A DNA stretch of 64,000 nt from Mycobacterium sp. NS-7484 (lineage in GTDB: Bacteria > Actinomycetota > Actinomycetes > Mycobacteriales > Mycobacteriaceae), in assembly GCF_001953975.1 (NCBI RefSeq), contig NZ_MBEJ01000106.1, positions 16,796 through 80,795 of the forward strand. Direction: 5' to 3'. The translations under genes were made by a program, and so were the position numbers. Of the stretch, positions 1-8,899 are shown piece by piece. The number at the start of each line of letters is the position of its first letter. The first letter of the stretch is position 1. Under the pieces are notes generated by a model that was given only the letters and a program-made list of their open reading frames with translations, had not been told where the DNA came from and did not search any database.

Positions 1-31
1 AGTCGACCATCGCCGACCGGCTGGCCTGACG

Positions 32-811
32 TCAGTTTCCCGGCGCGGGCACCTCAGGCGCCGGTGCGCCGCCGGCGGGCGGCCCGGGCTGCTGCGCGCT
101 GGGCTGGGCCAGGATGAACGGGACCGGCGCCGATCGAAGATTGCCCAACTGCACGATCAGGTTGTAGGTACCCGGTCCGATCGGCTGGCGAGGCATCGGG
201 CACTGCGGCGCCGACCCCATCCCGGTCCAGGTGACCTCCGTGGTCACCTGTTCACCGGGATTGAAGGTCTTCACCAAGGTCTCGTTGGACGGGGCGCAGT
301 CCAGGTTCGACCACAACCGGTTGTTGTCCAGCGAGTAGACGTAGGCGGCCAGCACCGCGGCGCCCACGTCGCGTTTGCAGGCCACCAGGCCGATATTCGT
401 GACCACCATGGTGAACTTCGGCTGATCGCCGACCACGTACTCCGGCTGGCTGGTGATGCCCTTGACGGCAAGCGTCGAATCCGGGCAGTCGTCCCCCTCC
501 TTGAGCAGCGGGGGCGGTGTCACCGCGGCGGTCGGCGTCGCCGTCGGCGGCGGCGCGTGCTGCGCCGGGGGCACCACCGGGGACTTGACCTCGGGGTTCT
601 CCCCCGGCAACGGGGTCGGCGGGGCCGCGCTGGCAGCCGGCTCGTCGGCGGGCTTGGACTCGGCACCGGAGTTACTGGTCATGATCACCGCGACGATCGC
701 GGCGACGATCCCCACGACGACTACCGCGATACCGATAGCCAGCGCCCTGCGCCGCCAGTAAATCTGTGCGGGCAGTGGCCCATGAGGTTCCAGATCCAAC
801 ACGGCTTTCAC
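32..811 (-). CDS. Conserved mycobacterial single-pass membrane protein (Rv3587c-like)
   Basis: 259 residues. A short basic cytoplasmic N-terminus precedes one strongly hydrophobic segment at about residues 23-44. A Pro/Ala/Thr-rich spacer follows (about 50-105) and then a globular extracytoplasmic domain with several Cys residues (CPDS, ACKR, DCAPS, QCPMP), which may form disulfides. The C-terminus is again Pro/Gly-rich. The layout and the position next to carbonic anhydrase match the conserved membrane protein Rv3587c of M. tuberculosis. The domain looks like a beta-sandwich of the secreted MPT-type, but I cannot assign a function. The stop lies 31 bases from the window edge, so the neighbour on that side is unseen. 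Confidence 0.85.
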   Translation of the reverse strand: MKAVLDLEPHGPLPAQIYWRRRALAIGIAVVVVGIVAAIVAVIMTSNSGAESKPADEPAASAAPPTPLPGENPEVKSPVVPPAQHAPPPTATPTAAVTPPPLLKEGDDCPDSTLAVKGITSQPEYVVGDQPKFTMVVTNIGLVACKRDVGAAVLAAYVYSLDNNRLWSNLDCAPSNETLVKTFNPGEQVTTEVTWTGMGSAPQCPMPRQPIGPGTYNLIVQLGNLRSAPVPFILAQPSAQQPGPPAGGAPAPEVPAPGN

Positions 812-858
812 GGTAAGCCCAGGTCATCCCCAGTTGTTCGAGGCGACCCGGCGTGTCG

Positions 859-1479
859 TCAGGCTTCGCCGATGTCGCCGAGGTGACTGCGCAGTTCCAC
901 CCGCCCGTCGGCCAGGTGGTAGGTGGCACCGACGATGGCCTGCGTGCCTGCGGCAAGTCCCTCGGCGATTGCCGCCGAGCGCAGCTTCAACTGCGACACC
1001 GTCTCGTTGACGTGGTACTCCTCGAACTCGTCGACCCGCTTCAGACCGGCATGCCGTCCCATCAGGATCGACGGGGTCACCCGCTCGACGATGTCGCGCA
1101 CGTAACCGCCGGGCACCGTGCCCTCGTCGAGGGCGTTGATGGCAGCCTGGACCGCACCGCAGCTGTCGTGGCCGAGCACCACAATCAGCGGCACGTTCAG
1201 GATCGACACCGCGTATTCGATCGAACCCAGCACCGAGTTGTCGATCACGTGGCCTGCGGTGCGCACCACGAACATGTCGCCGAGACCCTGGTCGAACAGC
1301 AACTCCGCGGCCACGCGGCTGTCGCCGCAGCCGAACACCACGGCAGTGGGCTTCTGCCCGTTCGCCAGGCTGGCGCGACGGGCGATGTCCTGGCTTGGGT
1401 GCTGCGGTTCGCCTGCCACGAAGCGGGCGTTACCGTCCTTGAGTGCTTTCCATGCGGACACTGGGTTTGAGTTGGGCAT
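859..1479 (-). CDS. canB: Beta-class carbonic anhydrase
   Basis: 206 residues starting MPNSNPVSAW; an in-frame ATG upstream at 1512 would add 11 residues that the family lacks. It interconverts CO2 and bicarbonate in the cytoplasm using a zinc ion. The zinc and catalytic motifs of beta-carbonic anhydrases are present: CGDSR (C-x-D-x-R) in the first third and HDSCG (H-x2-C) about 55 residues later. The length equals the M. tuberculosis enzyme Rv3588c. It is divergent from mutY, with only 25 bases between the two starts, so their promoters must overlap or lie inside the neighbouring coding sequences. Downstream it runs toward the membrane protein on the same strand, which may be cotranscribed. 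Confidence 0.95.
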   Translation of the reverse strand: MPNSNPVSAWKALKDGNARFVAGEPQHPSQDIARRASLANGQKPTAVVFGCGDSRVAAELLFDQGLGDMFVVRTAGHVIDNSVLGSIEYAVSILNVPLIVVLGHDSCGAVQAAINALDEGTVPGGYVRDIVERVTPSILMGRHAGLKRVDEFEEYHVNETVSQLKLRSAAIAEGLAAGTQAIVGATYHLADGRVELRSHLGDIGEA

Positions 1480-1504
1480 ATCAACCATTTTGCATGAGCC
1501 GCTG

Positions 1505-2440
1505 ATGAGCATCGACGCGGAGGAGCTCTTGCGGTGGTATGAGCAGGCTCAGCGTGACCTGCCGTGGCGTCGACCGGGCGTCACCGCGTGGCAGATCCTG
1601 GTCAGCGAATTCATGCTGCAGCAAACACCGGTGGCCCGGGTCGAGCCGATCTGGCTGGCCTGGATCGACCGGTGGCCCACACCGTCGTCCACTGCGGCAG
1701 CCGGGGCGGCCGAGGTGTTGCGGGCCTGGGGAAAACTGGGATATCCGCGACGGGCCAAGCGGCTGCACGAGTGCGCGGTCGTCATCGCCGACGAGTACGG
1801 CGACGAAGTGCCCACCGACGTCGAGACCCTGCTGACACTGCCCGGCATCGGCGCCTACACCGCGCGGGCGGTGGCCTGCTTCGCCTACCGGGCAAGTGTT
1901 CCAGTGGTCGACACCAATGTGCGCCGGGTGGTGACGCGGGTGCTGCACGGCCAGGCCGACGCCCCCGCACGTGCCCGTGACCTCGATGACGTGGCGGCAC
2001 TGCTACCACCGGACGCGACGGCGCCGACGTTCTCGGCCGCGCTGATGGAGTTGGGCGCGGTGGTGTGCACGTCCCGCTCCCCGCAGTGCGGGAACTGCCC
2101 GCTGAGCAGCTGCCGCTGGCGGTCGGCCGGCTACCCGGCGGCCACCATCGCCCGGCGGGTGCAGCGGTACGCCGGCACGGATCGACAGGTCCGCGGCAAG
2201 CTGCTGGATGTGTTGCGGGCCAGCACAACTCCGGTGGTCAAAAGCCAGCTGGACGTGGTGTGGTTGTCCGATCCGGCACAGCGGGACCGGGCGCTGGATT
2301 CACTGCTGGTCGACGGACTCGTCGAGCAAACTGGCGATGGCCGGTTCGCTCTGGCAGGCGAAGGTGAAATACATGAAGTCGGCATGAATTCGGGCCGCAG
2401 GGGCACGCGACGCTCCGATTGCGCGCCCGAACTGAGGTAG
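1505..2440 (+). CDS. mutY: A/G-specific adenine glycosylase (MutY)
   Basis: 311 residues from ATG at 1505 (MSIDAEELL). The reading frame stays open far upstream, but only this start fits the family and the divergent canB. MutY removes adenine mispaired with 8-oxoguanine or G in base-excision repair. The helix-hairpin-helix is visible at LPGIGAYTARA, followed by the catalytic Asp in VVDTNVRRV. Near residue 185 the four Cys ligands of the [4Fe-4S] cluster follow a C-x6-C-x2-C-x4-C spacing (VCTSRSPQCGNCPLSSC). A C-terminal region after residue about 220 corresponds to the shortened MutT-like part seen in mycobacterial MutY. The last 20 or so residues are poorly conserved. Confidence 0.93.
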   Translation: MSIDAEELLRWYEQAQRDLPWRRPGVTAWQILVSEFMLQQTPVARVEPIWLAWIDRWPTPSSTAAAGAAEVLRAWGKLGYPRRAKRLHECAVVIADEYGDEVPTDVETLLTLPGIGAYTARAVACFAYRASVPVVDTNVRRVVTRVLHGQADAPARARDLDDVAALLPPDATAPTFSAALMELGAVVCTSRSPQCGNCPLSSCRWRSAGYPAATIARRVQRYAGTDRQVRGKLLDVLRASTTPVVKSQLDVVWLSDPAQRDRALDSLLVDGLVEQTGDGRFALAGEGEIHEVGMNSGRRGTRRSDCAPELR

Positions 2441-2486
2441 GGCGGTACTCTATCCGGCCGGTCGGACCCGGGCGAACACTGCTTTC

Positions 2487-3890
2487 ATGACTCGATCGGG
2501 CGGGCATGCGGTGGTGTTGGGTGCGAGCATGGCGGGTGCGCTGGCCGCACGGGTACTGGCCGAGCACTACGAGACGGTCACCATCGTCGAACGCGACGAG
2601 ATCCCGGACACCGCCCAGAACCGGCGCGGCGTGCCACAGGGCCGGCACGCCCACGCACTGTTGGCACGCAGTTCGGCGATTCTGGACGAGCTGTTCCCCG
2701 GTTTCCTCGACGAGCTCGTCGCCGGCGGGGTCGGCAAGTGGGACGACGGAGATCTGTCGAAGTTGTGGATTTCGGTTGGCGGCCACCTGTTTTTGCGATC
2801 AGGCACTGCACCCTCGGCGCCCACGCAGTACTACCCGAGTCGGGCCTTTCTGGAATGGAGCGTGCGCCGACGGCTGGCAGCGATCGACAACATCTCGGTC
2901 TTGTCCGGTCACGACGTGCGCGGGCTGACCGCCAGCCCCGGCGGTGCCCGGGTGACCGGCGTCGTCGTGCAGGACCGCAACAACAGCTCACCGACCGAGC
3001 TGGCAGCCGACCTGGTGGTGGATGCCACCGGTCGCGGCTCACGCACGCCCACCTTCTTGGCCGAGCTCGGATACTCCCGCCCCCGAGAAGACGAGCTTGT
3101 GGTGCGGCTGGCCTATGTCAGCCAAATGCTCACCATGTCCCCCGATGCCCTGCCCGAACACCTGGTGGCGATCTTCCCGGAACCGGGCCGCCCCACGACC
3201 TGGGCGCTGATCGGCTACGAAAACAACATCTGGATGCTCACCCAGGGCACCATGGCCGGCCTGGAACCGCCCGCCAACTTCACCGAAATGCAGTCTTTTG
3301 GAGAAGGTTTCGCGCCGCCGCAGGCACTCGAAGCGGTGCGCGCGGCTGACCCCCTCGGCGAGGTCGCGCACTATCGGGTGCCGTCGAACCGGTGGCGTCG
3401 CTACGACAAGATGCGCAGGTTCCCCGACGGCCTGCTCGTGATCGGGGACGCCATCTGCAGTTTCAACCCGATCTACGGCCAGGGGATGACGCTGGCGGCC
3501 ATCGAGGCGACCATCCTGCGCGAGTGCCTGCAGCACACCGACAACAACCTGGCGCGGCGATTCTTCACCGCGGCGGCACGCCCGCTGCGGGTGGCGTGGC
3601 AGACCGCCGTTGGCTCCGATCTGGCTTTACCCGAGGTGATCGGGCCGCGTCCGTGGTCGATGCGGCTGAGCAACGCCTACCTCGGTCGCGTCATGTCGGC
3701 CGCCGAGCACGACCCGGCGGTCACCACCGCACTGACCCGGGTGACCGGGATGATCGACGCTCCCACGCGACTGTTCCGGCCCGCCATCGCCTACCGCGCG
3801 GCGCGGGCCGGACGGGTCCGCGACGGTCGCCGCACCGACTACGCGGTGGCCTCGACATCTCCCGGGTCATCTGCGGCACAGGCGAATTGA
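2487..3890 (+). CDS. FAD-dependent oxidoreductase (monooxygenase/geranylgeranyl-reductase-like)
   Basis: 467 residues. The N-terminus has a dinucleotide-binding fold (VVLGASMAGALAAR, residues 9-22) ending in the acidic ribose-binding position (VERDE). A second FAD motif sits near residue 315 (GLLVIGDAICSFNPIYGQG), as in aromatic-hydroxylase-type flavoproteins. Substrate is not predictable; relatives act on polyprenoid, aromatic or halogenation substrates. It starts 46 bases after mutY and has an A/T-rich stretch (tactctat) just upstream that could be a -10 box. Its last 52 bases overlap the 3' end of the convergent GlxA-type regulator. Confidence 0.85.
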   Translation: MTRSGGHAVVLGASMAGALAARVLAEHYETVTIVERDEIPDTAQNRRGVPQGRHAHALLARSSAILDELFPGFLDELVAGGVGKWDDGDLSKLWISVGGHLFLRSGTAPSAPTQYYPSRAFLEWSVRRRLAAIDNISVLSGHDVRGLTASPGGARVTGVVVQDRNNSSPTELAADLVVDATGRGSRTPTFLAELGYSRPREDELVVRLAYVSQMLTMSPDALPEHLVAIFPEPGRPTTWALIGYENNIWMLTQGTMAGLEPPANFTEMQSFGEGFAPPQALEAVRAADPLGEVAHYRVPSNRWRRYDKMRRFPDGLLVIGDAICSFNPIYGQGMTLAAIEATILRECLQHTDNNLARRFFTAAARPLRVAWQTAVGSDLALPEVIGPRPWSMRLSNAYLGRVMSAAEHDPAVTTALTRVTGMIDAPTRLFRPAIAYRAARAGRVRDGRRTDYAVASTSPGSSAAQAN

Positions 3891-4819
3891 CGCCGGTAGT
3901 CCGATGGCGTCACGCCGATGACGCGGCGGAAGTGGTGGCGCAGCAGGGTTGCGGTGCCGAATCCGGCCTGCCCGGCGATCCGGTCGATGTCGAGATCTGT
4001 CTCTTCCAACAGCCGGCGCGCGTACAGCACCCGCTGATCGGTGATCCACTGCATCGGGGTGGTGCCGGTCTCCTCGACGAACCGGCGGGCGAATGTGCGG
4101 GTGGACATCGCCGAACGCCGGGCCAGACTCGTCACGGTGTGCGGCTTGTCCAGGTTGTCCATGATCCAGTCCAGTTGCGGGGCAAAGCCTTCCGAACATC
4201 GGACCGGAATCGGCTGGTCGATGAACTGACGTTGACCGCCGTCGCGCTGCGGTGGCACGACCATGCGGCGGGCGATCTTGTTGGTCACCTCACTGCCCAG
4301 TTCCCGGCGGACCAGGTGCAGGCAGGCATCGATGCCGGCCGCGGTGCCGGCGCTGGTGATCAGGTTGCCGTCGTCGACGAACAGCACGTTGCGATCTACC
4401 CGGGCGGTGGGATATTTGCGGGCCAAGGCATCGGCATGCATCCAGTGCGTCGTGCACGGGCGGCCGTCGAGTAGTCCGGCCGCACCGGCCAGGAAAGCCC
4501 CCGAGCACACGGTCAGGATGATCGAGCCGGCATCCGCCGCCGCGCGCACGGCGTCCAGCGCCGCGGGCAGGTAATCGGAGCCGCCGATGGCCGGGATCGC
4601 CACGAGATCCGCGCCCTGGAGTGCATCGAGGCCGTGCTCGGGGGTCAGCGTGGCGCCGACCGATGTCCGCAGTGGCTTTCCCGGCTCGGGACCACACACC
4701 TTGAAGTCGAAGTTCGGCACCCCGTCGGCTGACCGGTCAATCCCGAAAACCTCGCAGATGACCCCGAATTCGAAGATCGCCAGACCATCGAGCACCAGGG
4801 CGGAGACACTTCGCAGCAT
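3839..4819 (-). CDS. GlxA-family transcriptional regulator (DJ-1/PfpI domain plus AraC HTH)
   Basis: 326 residues. Residues 1-185 form a class-I glutamine-amidotransferase-like (DJ-1/PfpI) domain with the nucleophile-elbow sequence ILTVCSGAFLAGAAGLLDG followed by TTHWMHAD, as in GlxA/FtrA proteins. Residues about 220-315 form an AraC-type double helix-turn-helix (SLARRSAMSTRTFARRF; IAGQAGFGTATLLRHHF). Such proteins usually control catabolic operons. The target is not evident here: the nearest divergent gene encodes only a small membrane protein, 71 bases away. The 3' end overlaps the convergent oxidoreductase by 52 bases. Confidence 0.9.
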   Translation of the reverse strand: MLRSVSALVLDGLAIFEFGVICEVFGIDRSADGVPNFDFKVCGPEPGKPLRTSVGATLTPEHGLDALQGADLVAIPAIGGSDYLPAALDAVRAAADAGSIILTVCSGAFLAGAAGLLDGRPCTTHWMHADALARKYPTARVDRNVLFVDDGNLITSAGTAAGIDACLHLVRRELGSEVTNKIARRMVVPPQRDGGQRQFIDQPIPVRCSEGFAPQLDWIMDNLDKPHTVTSLARRSAMSTRTFARRFVEETGTTPMQWITDQRVLYARRLLEETDLDIDRIAGQAGFGTATLLRHHFRRVIGVTPSDYRRQFACAADDPGDVEATA

Positions 4820-4890
4820 GGCAGCATTTTATCGCAAGGTGTCACTACTGCCACTGTTGGCCGGATATATCCCTTGCAACGATTACTGCC

Positions 4891-5121
4891 ATGACCGTTG
4901 CACTCGCCCTGTTCATCCTGATCTCGCCGATCGCGGTCGCCGCCGTCGTGAGCTGGGCCGCGCACCGTGACAACGTCCTTCGATTCCGCCTCGACGTGTT
5001 CGACATCCGCCAGCCCGACTACGAGGCCTACCGTGCCGACCAGGACCTCGATGCCGTACGCACCCGCTTCGAGCGCCAACCCTGCTGGCCCAGTGCAGGG
5101 GCGTCAGGCGAGCACCGATAG
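4891..5121 (+). CDS. Small conserved membrane-anchored protein
   Basis: 76 residues. The first 25 residues form a single transmembrane segment (VALALFILISPIAVAAVVSW). The remainder is a charged cytoplasmic tail rich in Arg and Asp (RFRLDVFDIRQPDYEAY). No recognisable domain. The start lies 71 bases from the divergent GlxA-type regulator, and the end overlaps the convergent alpha/beta-hydrolase by 18 bases. It could be a real small protein controlled with the regulator, but coding status rests only on length, composition and a plausible membrane anchor. Confidence 0.6.
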   Translation: MTVALALFILISPIAVAAVVSWAAHRDNVLRFRLDVFDIRQPDYEAYRADQDLDAVRTRFERQPCWPSAGASGEHR

Positions 5122-5865
5122 GAAGGCGGTCACGGCCTCGCGGTAAACCTCTGGCTCGTCGTCGTGGATCAGATGACCGGCCCCAGGGATGTGCAGATAC
5201 GTTGTGGCCTGGCCGGTCTCGTCCATCTCACGCATCTGCCCGGGCGGCGCCACCGAATTGCCCGCCTCCAGCAGCAGGGCCGGGACCCGCACCCCACGCC
5301 ACTGCTGCCAGTAATCCCGTGTCCCCCACTGGGCGGCGATATCCAGCCACCACTGTGGGTATCCGTGCAGCCGCCAGCCCGTGGGCGTCCGGTCGAACGC
5401 CTCCAGGAAGTACCGCCCGGCCACGGGTCCGAACTCGTCGTAAACCTCTTGCTCAGAACCGAATTCGACCGGCAACGCGTGCACCCACGGTTCCCACGGC
5501 CCGGTGGTGCGACCCCGGAAATCGGGGGCCATGTCCTCGACCACCACCGCGCTGACCAACTCCGGCCGGGCCGCGGCCAGGCACCAGGAATGCAGTGCGC
5601 CCATGGAATGGCCCACCATCGCCGCCGGTCGCCCCAACGCGGCCACGGCATCACCGAGATCGGCCACGAACCGTTCGGTGCTGATCGGATACGGATCGGC
5701 GACGTCACGCCCCCGGTGCCACGGCGCGTCGTAGGTGTAGACCGCACCCAGCCCGGTCAACCACGGCACTTGGCGTGACCAGGTGCTGCCGCGGCCCATC
5801 AGGCCGTGCACCAGGACGATGGGCTCGCCGTGGCCCCCTCGGTACGTGAGTAGATCTGTGACCAT
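5104..5865 (-). CDS. Alpha/beta-fold hydrolase (Rv3591c-like)
   Basis: 253 residues from ATG at 5865 (MVTDLLTYRG); the frame is open upstream but there it lies antisense to mhuD. It has the oxyanion-hole HGLMGRG near the N-terminus, a nucleophile elbow GHSMGALHSW (Ser within G-x-S-x-G) near residue 90, and a terminal catalytic His in GAGHLIHDDEPE. The order matches an esterase/hydrolase with a small cap. Position next to mhuD matches Rv3591c of M. tuberculosis. Substrate unknown. It is divergent from mhuD with 39 bases between the starts. Confidence 0.9.
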   Translation of the reverse strand: MVTDLLTYRGGHGEPIVLVHGLMGRGSTWSRQVPWLTGLGAVYTYDAPWHRGRDVADPYPISTERFVADLGDAVAALGRPAAMVGHSMGALHSWCLAAARPELVSAVVVEDMAPDFRGRTTGPWEPWVHALPVEFGSEQEVYDEFGPVAGRYFLEAFDRTPTGWRLHGYPQWWLDIAAQWGTRDYWQQWRGVRVPALLLEAGNSVAPPGQMREMDETGQATTYLHIPGAGHLIHDDEPEVYREAVTAFLSVLA

Positions 5866-5904
5866 GCCGTTATCTTGCCGGGCCGTACCGGTAGCCTGAA
5901 CAGC

Positions 5905-6222
5905 ATGCCTGTCGTGAAGATCAACGCCATCGAAGTACCACCCAACGCAGGCCCGGAACTGGAGAAGCGGTTCGCCAACCGTGCACACTCCGTCGACAAC
6001 CAGCCCGGGTTCCTCGGCTTCCAACTGTTGCGCCCGGTCAAGGGCGAAGAGCGTTACTTCGTGGTGACCCAGTGGGAAACCGAAGAGGCGTTCCAGGCCT
6101 GGGCCACGGGACGCGCCGCCGAAGCGCACAAGGGCGAGCACGCCAACCCGGTCGCCACCGGCGCATCGCTGCTGGAGTTCGAGGTTGTGCTGGACGTTGC
6201 AGGGCCCGCTGCCAAGGCGTAG
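5905..6222 (+). CDS. mhuD: Mycobacterial haem utilisation/degrading monooxygenase
   Basis: 105 residues from ATG at 5905. It is an ABM-fold (ferredoxin-like) dimeric enzyme that degrades haem to mycobilin and iron in the cytoplasm without releasing CO. Every residue I recall as important in M. tuberculosis MhuD is at the same number here: Asn7, Arg26, Trp66 and the haem-ligand His75. Length is also identical (105). The next gene, lpqF, begins inside or within 10 bases of its end, so the two are cotranscribed. An in-frame start at 5875 would add 10 residues not seen in the family. Confidence 0.95.
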   Translation: MPVVKINAIEVPPNAGPELEKRFANRAHSVDNQPGFLGFQLLRPVKGEERYFVVTQWETEEAFQAWATGRAAEAHKGEHANPVATGASLLEFEVVLDVAGPAAKA

Positions 6223-7561
6223 CCGCGGCCAGGTGCTGCGCCGCGCGGTCGGCCTGACGGCCGTCGTCGCGGTTGCGGCAACCGTGGCTTGTGGCTGTTC
6301 GCACAAGGTCGCGCCGGCAGCGGAAGTGTCCTACGGCGCGCACATCGACACCATCACCCCACCCGGTCTGCGGGCCAAGCAGACCATGGACATGCTCAAC
6401 TCCGACTGGCCGATCGGCCCCATCGGTGTGCGCACGCTGGCCGCACCGGAGAAGGTCGACCTGGTGGGCACCAAGATGGACTCGATCTGGTGGGATCGAC
6501 CGTTCCGTGTGACATCGGTGGACATCGGCGCCGCCCAGGCGACGTTGCACGTCCTCAACTCCTACAACGTGGCCCAGGACATCGATCTCAAGACCAACGA
6601 CGTCGGCCTGGTCGACCGCTTCGACATCACGCTGGTGCCGCCCAGGATCGACACCTGGTCGGACATCGACACCGAACTGACCAAGTCCGGCGCCCGCTAC
6701 TCGTATCGGGTGTCGAAGGTGGTGGGCGGCAAGTGCGAGCAGGTCGCCGGCACCAACACCGAGCTCTCGCTGCCGCTGGCCTCGATCTTCAAACTGTATG
6801 TGCTGCTTGCCGTTTCGGACGCCATCAAGGCGGGCACGCTGCAGTGGGACGATCATCTGACGATCACCAGGGAAGGTAAGAAGCTCGGCTCGGCCGGTCT
6901 GGACAAGTTGCCGCCCGGCGCGCAGATCACCGTGCGCACCGCCGCCCAACAGATGATCTCGGCCAGCGACAACATGGCCACCGACCTACTGATCGAGCGA
7001 GTGGGCACGGCCGCGGTGGAGCGTGCCCTGGTGACGGCCGGTCATCACGATCCGGCCAGCATGACCCCGTTTCCGACCATGCACGAGGTGTTCTCGGTCG
7101 GCTGGGGCGAACCGAATCTGCGGGATCAGTGGAAGGCCGCTTCGCCCGCCGACCGGGTGGCGCTGCTGAAGCAGACCAACAACCGCCCCTACGAACCGGA
7201 TCCGAACCGCACCCACACGCCGGCGTCCAATGACGGTCTGGAGTGGTTCGCCAGTGCTGCCGACATCTGCCGGGTGCACGCCGCGTTGCAGGCCTCGGCC
7301 GTCGGCCCGGCCGCACCGGTCAAGGACATCCTGTCGGCACTGCCCGGTATCGACCTGGACCCGGCGAAGTGGAACTACATCGGCGCCAAGGGCGGCAACC
7401 TGCCCGGCGACCTGACCTTCAGCTGGTACGCGGTGGACCACACCGGGCAACCCTGGGTGGTCAGCTTCCAGTTGAACTGGCCGAAGTTCCGCAGCCCGAC
7501 GGCAGCTGGCTGGCTGCTGTCGATCGCCAAACGGGCGTTCGCCATGGCACCCGTCGGCTAG
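6185..7561 (+). CDS. lpqF: Lipoprotein with serine beta-lactamase-like domain (LpqF)
   Basis: Up to 458 residues. The start is uncertain: TTG at 6185 or 6197 overlaps mhuD, while GTG at 6233 gives a compact signal peptide (RRAVGLTAVVAVAATVACGC), whose AC or GC pair is the probable lipidation site. The C-terminal half (from about residue 190) is a penicillin-binding/beta-lactamase fold with S-x-x-K (SIFK, after SLPLA) and S-D-N (ISASDNMAT). The N-terminal half resembles an NTF2-like ORF12 domain (steroid-delta-isomerase-like) as in clavulanate-cluster proteins. It matches LpqF Rv3593 by position after mhuD. It is probably an exported envelope hydrolase. Its stop overlaps the convergent histidine-phosphatase gene. 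Confidence 0.87.
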   Translation: MCWTLQGPLPRRSRGQVLRRAVGLTAVVAVAATVACGCSHKVAPAAEVSYGAHIDTITPPGLRAKQTMDMLNSDWPIGPIGVRTLAAPEKVDLVGTKMDSIWWDRPFRVTSVDIGAAQATLHVLNSYNVAQDIDLKTNDVGLVDRFDITLVPPRIDTWSDIDTELTKSGARYSYRVSKVVGGKCEQVAGTNTELSLPLASIFKLYVLLAVSDAIKAGTLQWDDHLTITREGKKLGSAGLDKLPPGAQITVRTAAQQMISASDNMATDLLIERVGTAAVERALVTAGHHDPASMTPFPTMHEVFSVGWGEPNLRDQWKAASPADRVALLKQTNNRPYEPDPNRTHTPASNDGLEWFASAADICRVHAALQASAVGPAAPVKDILSALPGIDLDPAKWNYIGAKGGNLPGDLTFSWYAVDHTGQPWVVSFQLNWPKFRSPTAAGWLLSIAKRAFAMAPVG

Positions 7562-8106
7562 CTGCTCCGCAGGGTCCAGGCATGCCCGCGGAAATGCATC
7601 ACGGTGCGGCTCAGCGGCGCAATGTCGATGCGCCAGAACGACTTCGGCGGGGCATCCAGGGCGACGAGGATGGCGGCCCTGATCACCGCGGGATGGGTCA
7701 CCGCCACCAACCGTCCCCGCACCGCGGTCAGACTGTCCATCCAGGCGTGTACCCGCTCGACGAGGTCGACGACGGATTCGCCACCGTGTGGGGCTTGGGT
7801 CGGGTCGGTCAGCCAGATCGCCAGATCCGCCGGCTCGACGCCTCCGAGGACGGCCCCGCGCCAGCTGCCGAAGTCCAGATCGGCCAATTGCGGTTCGACG
7901 ACGGCCGACAGCCCGAGCAGTTCGGCGGTCTGGCGGACCCTCTTCTCGGGCCCGCAGTACGCGGTGTCGACGACGCCGAGTTCGACGGCCGCGTCCGCCT
8001 GCCGGTGGCCCAACTGATTGAGGGCCTCGTCGGTGGGGAATCGTCCGGCTGCGGTGGCGTCCGTCATGGCATGGGACACCAGCGACAGCCGGACGACCTC
8101 ACTCAC
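7558..8106 (-). CDS. Histidine-phosphatase-superfamily protein with altered RHG motif
   Basis: 182 residues with GTG start. The fold is recognisable from LSLVSHAMTDA at the N-terminus, the YCGPEKRVRQTAELLG segment (the usual S-x-x-x-R-x-x-Q-T-A region), and VTHPAVIRA near residue 140. The hallmark R-H-G is S-H-A: the phosphorylated His is kept but the preceding Arg is lost. The second His motif reads T-H-P instead of the usual S/T-H-G. It may have low or no phosphatase activity, or a changed substrate. It is convergent with lpqF (4-base overlap) and lies 9 bases after cbtA on the same strand, so it may be read with it. Confidence 0.87.
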   Translation of the reverse strand: MSEVVRLSLVSHAMTDATAAGRFPTDEALNQLGHRQADAAVELGVVDTAYCGPEKRVRQTAELLGLSAVVEPQLADLDFGSWRGAVLGGVEPADLAIWLTDPTQAPHGGESVVDLVERVHAWMDSLTAVRGRLVAVTHPAVIRAAILVALDAPPKSFWRIDIAPLSRTVMHFRGHAWTLRSS

Positions 8107-8115
8107 GCTCGCGGC

Positions 8116-8877
8116 TCATGCGGTCAGGTGCTCCTGACGCTTGCCCTCGAGCAGCTTGGACACCATGGCCCCGAACACCAGGCCGATCGTCGCCCAGATG
8201 ACAACCTGCGTGCCCAGCGAATACAGCCGGAACTCATAGAGATCGTCGGCGGGGAACGTCGGCGGGGTCTCGTCGATGGTCGGCAGGATCAAGAACACCA
8301 CGGCCATCGAGACCACATAGTCGGCCATCCCGATCAGTGAGGCGTTCCAGACCCCCAGCTTGGGGATCAACCGTCGCACCAACAGGACCGAGCCCACGAA
8401 CAGCGCCGCGGAGAGCACCACCAACAGCACGTAGAGCAGGGTCCGCTGCTTGATGGTCTCGTCGAGGCTCACCGCAGGTGGGTTCGGCGGGTACTTCAGC
8501 GCCGGGACGATCCACAACGAGACCAGCATGCCGCCCGCGGTCAGGGCCGCCAGGGCCCGCGCCGAGAGGTTGATCCGGCCGTACACCACGCAGAACACCA
8601 CGGCCAGCAGGGCGCCCATCGCCACGCTGAAGATCAGGACGCCCAGGCCCATGCCGATGTTGGACTGCACGCCCCGGCTGAACAACTCGGCGCCCTCTTC
8701 GCCATGGGAATGGCCGCCGTGGGAATGCCCGGCCGCTTCGTGTGCCGCACCGACCCCGTTCTCGAAGTCGATCGCCCGACCGATCACCGGTTCGATGAAC
8801 ACCTTGGCCCAGACGAACGCGAGCACGCCGGCGAGGGCGCCGGCCAGTACGCCGCGCCCGATGATGTGTTTTTCCAT
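8116..8877 (-). CDS. cbtA: Cobalt transporter subunit CbtA
   Basis: 253 residues from ATG at 8877 (MEKHIIGRG). Five or so hydrophobic segments are visible, and after the first is a His-rich loop (GHSHGGHSHGEEGAE) suited to binding a divalent metal. This is the layout of CbtA, the larger part of the CbtAB cobalt-uptake system that feeds cobalamin synthesis. It follows cbtB by 22 bases on the same strand, and a cobalamin riboswitch precedes both genes, which fits B12-repressed cobalt import at the cytoplasmic membrane. Confidence 0.92.
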   Translation of the reverse strand: MEKHIIGRGVLAGALAGVLAFVWAKVFIEPVIGRAIDFENGVGAAHEAAGHSHGGHSHGEEGAELFSRGVQSNIGMGLGVLIFSVAMGALLAVVFCVVYGRINLSARALAALTAGGMLVSLWIVPALKYPPNPPAVSLDETIKQRTLLYVLLVVLSAALFVGSVLLVRRLIPKLGVWNASLIGMADYVVSMAVVFLILPTIDETPPTFPADDLYEFRLYSLGTQVVIWATIGLVFGAMVSKLLEGKRQEHLTA

Positions 8878-8899
8878 TGTGTCGGTGTCTCGCTGCGAA

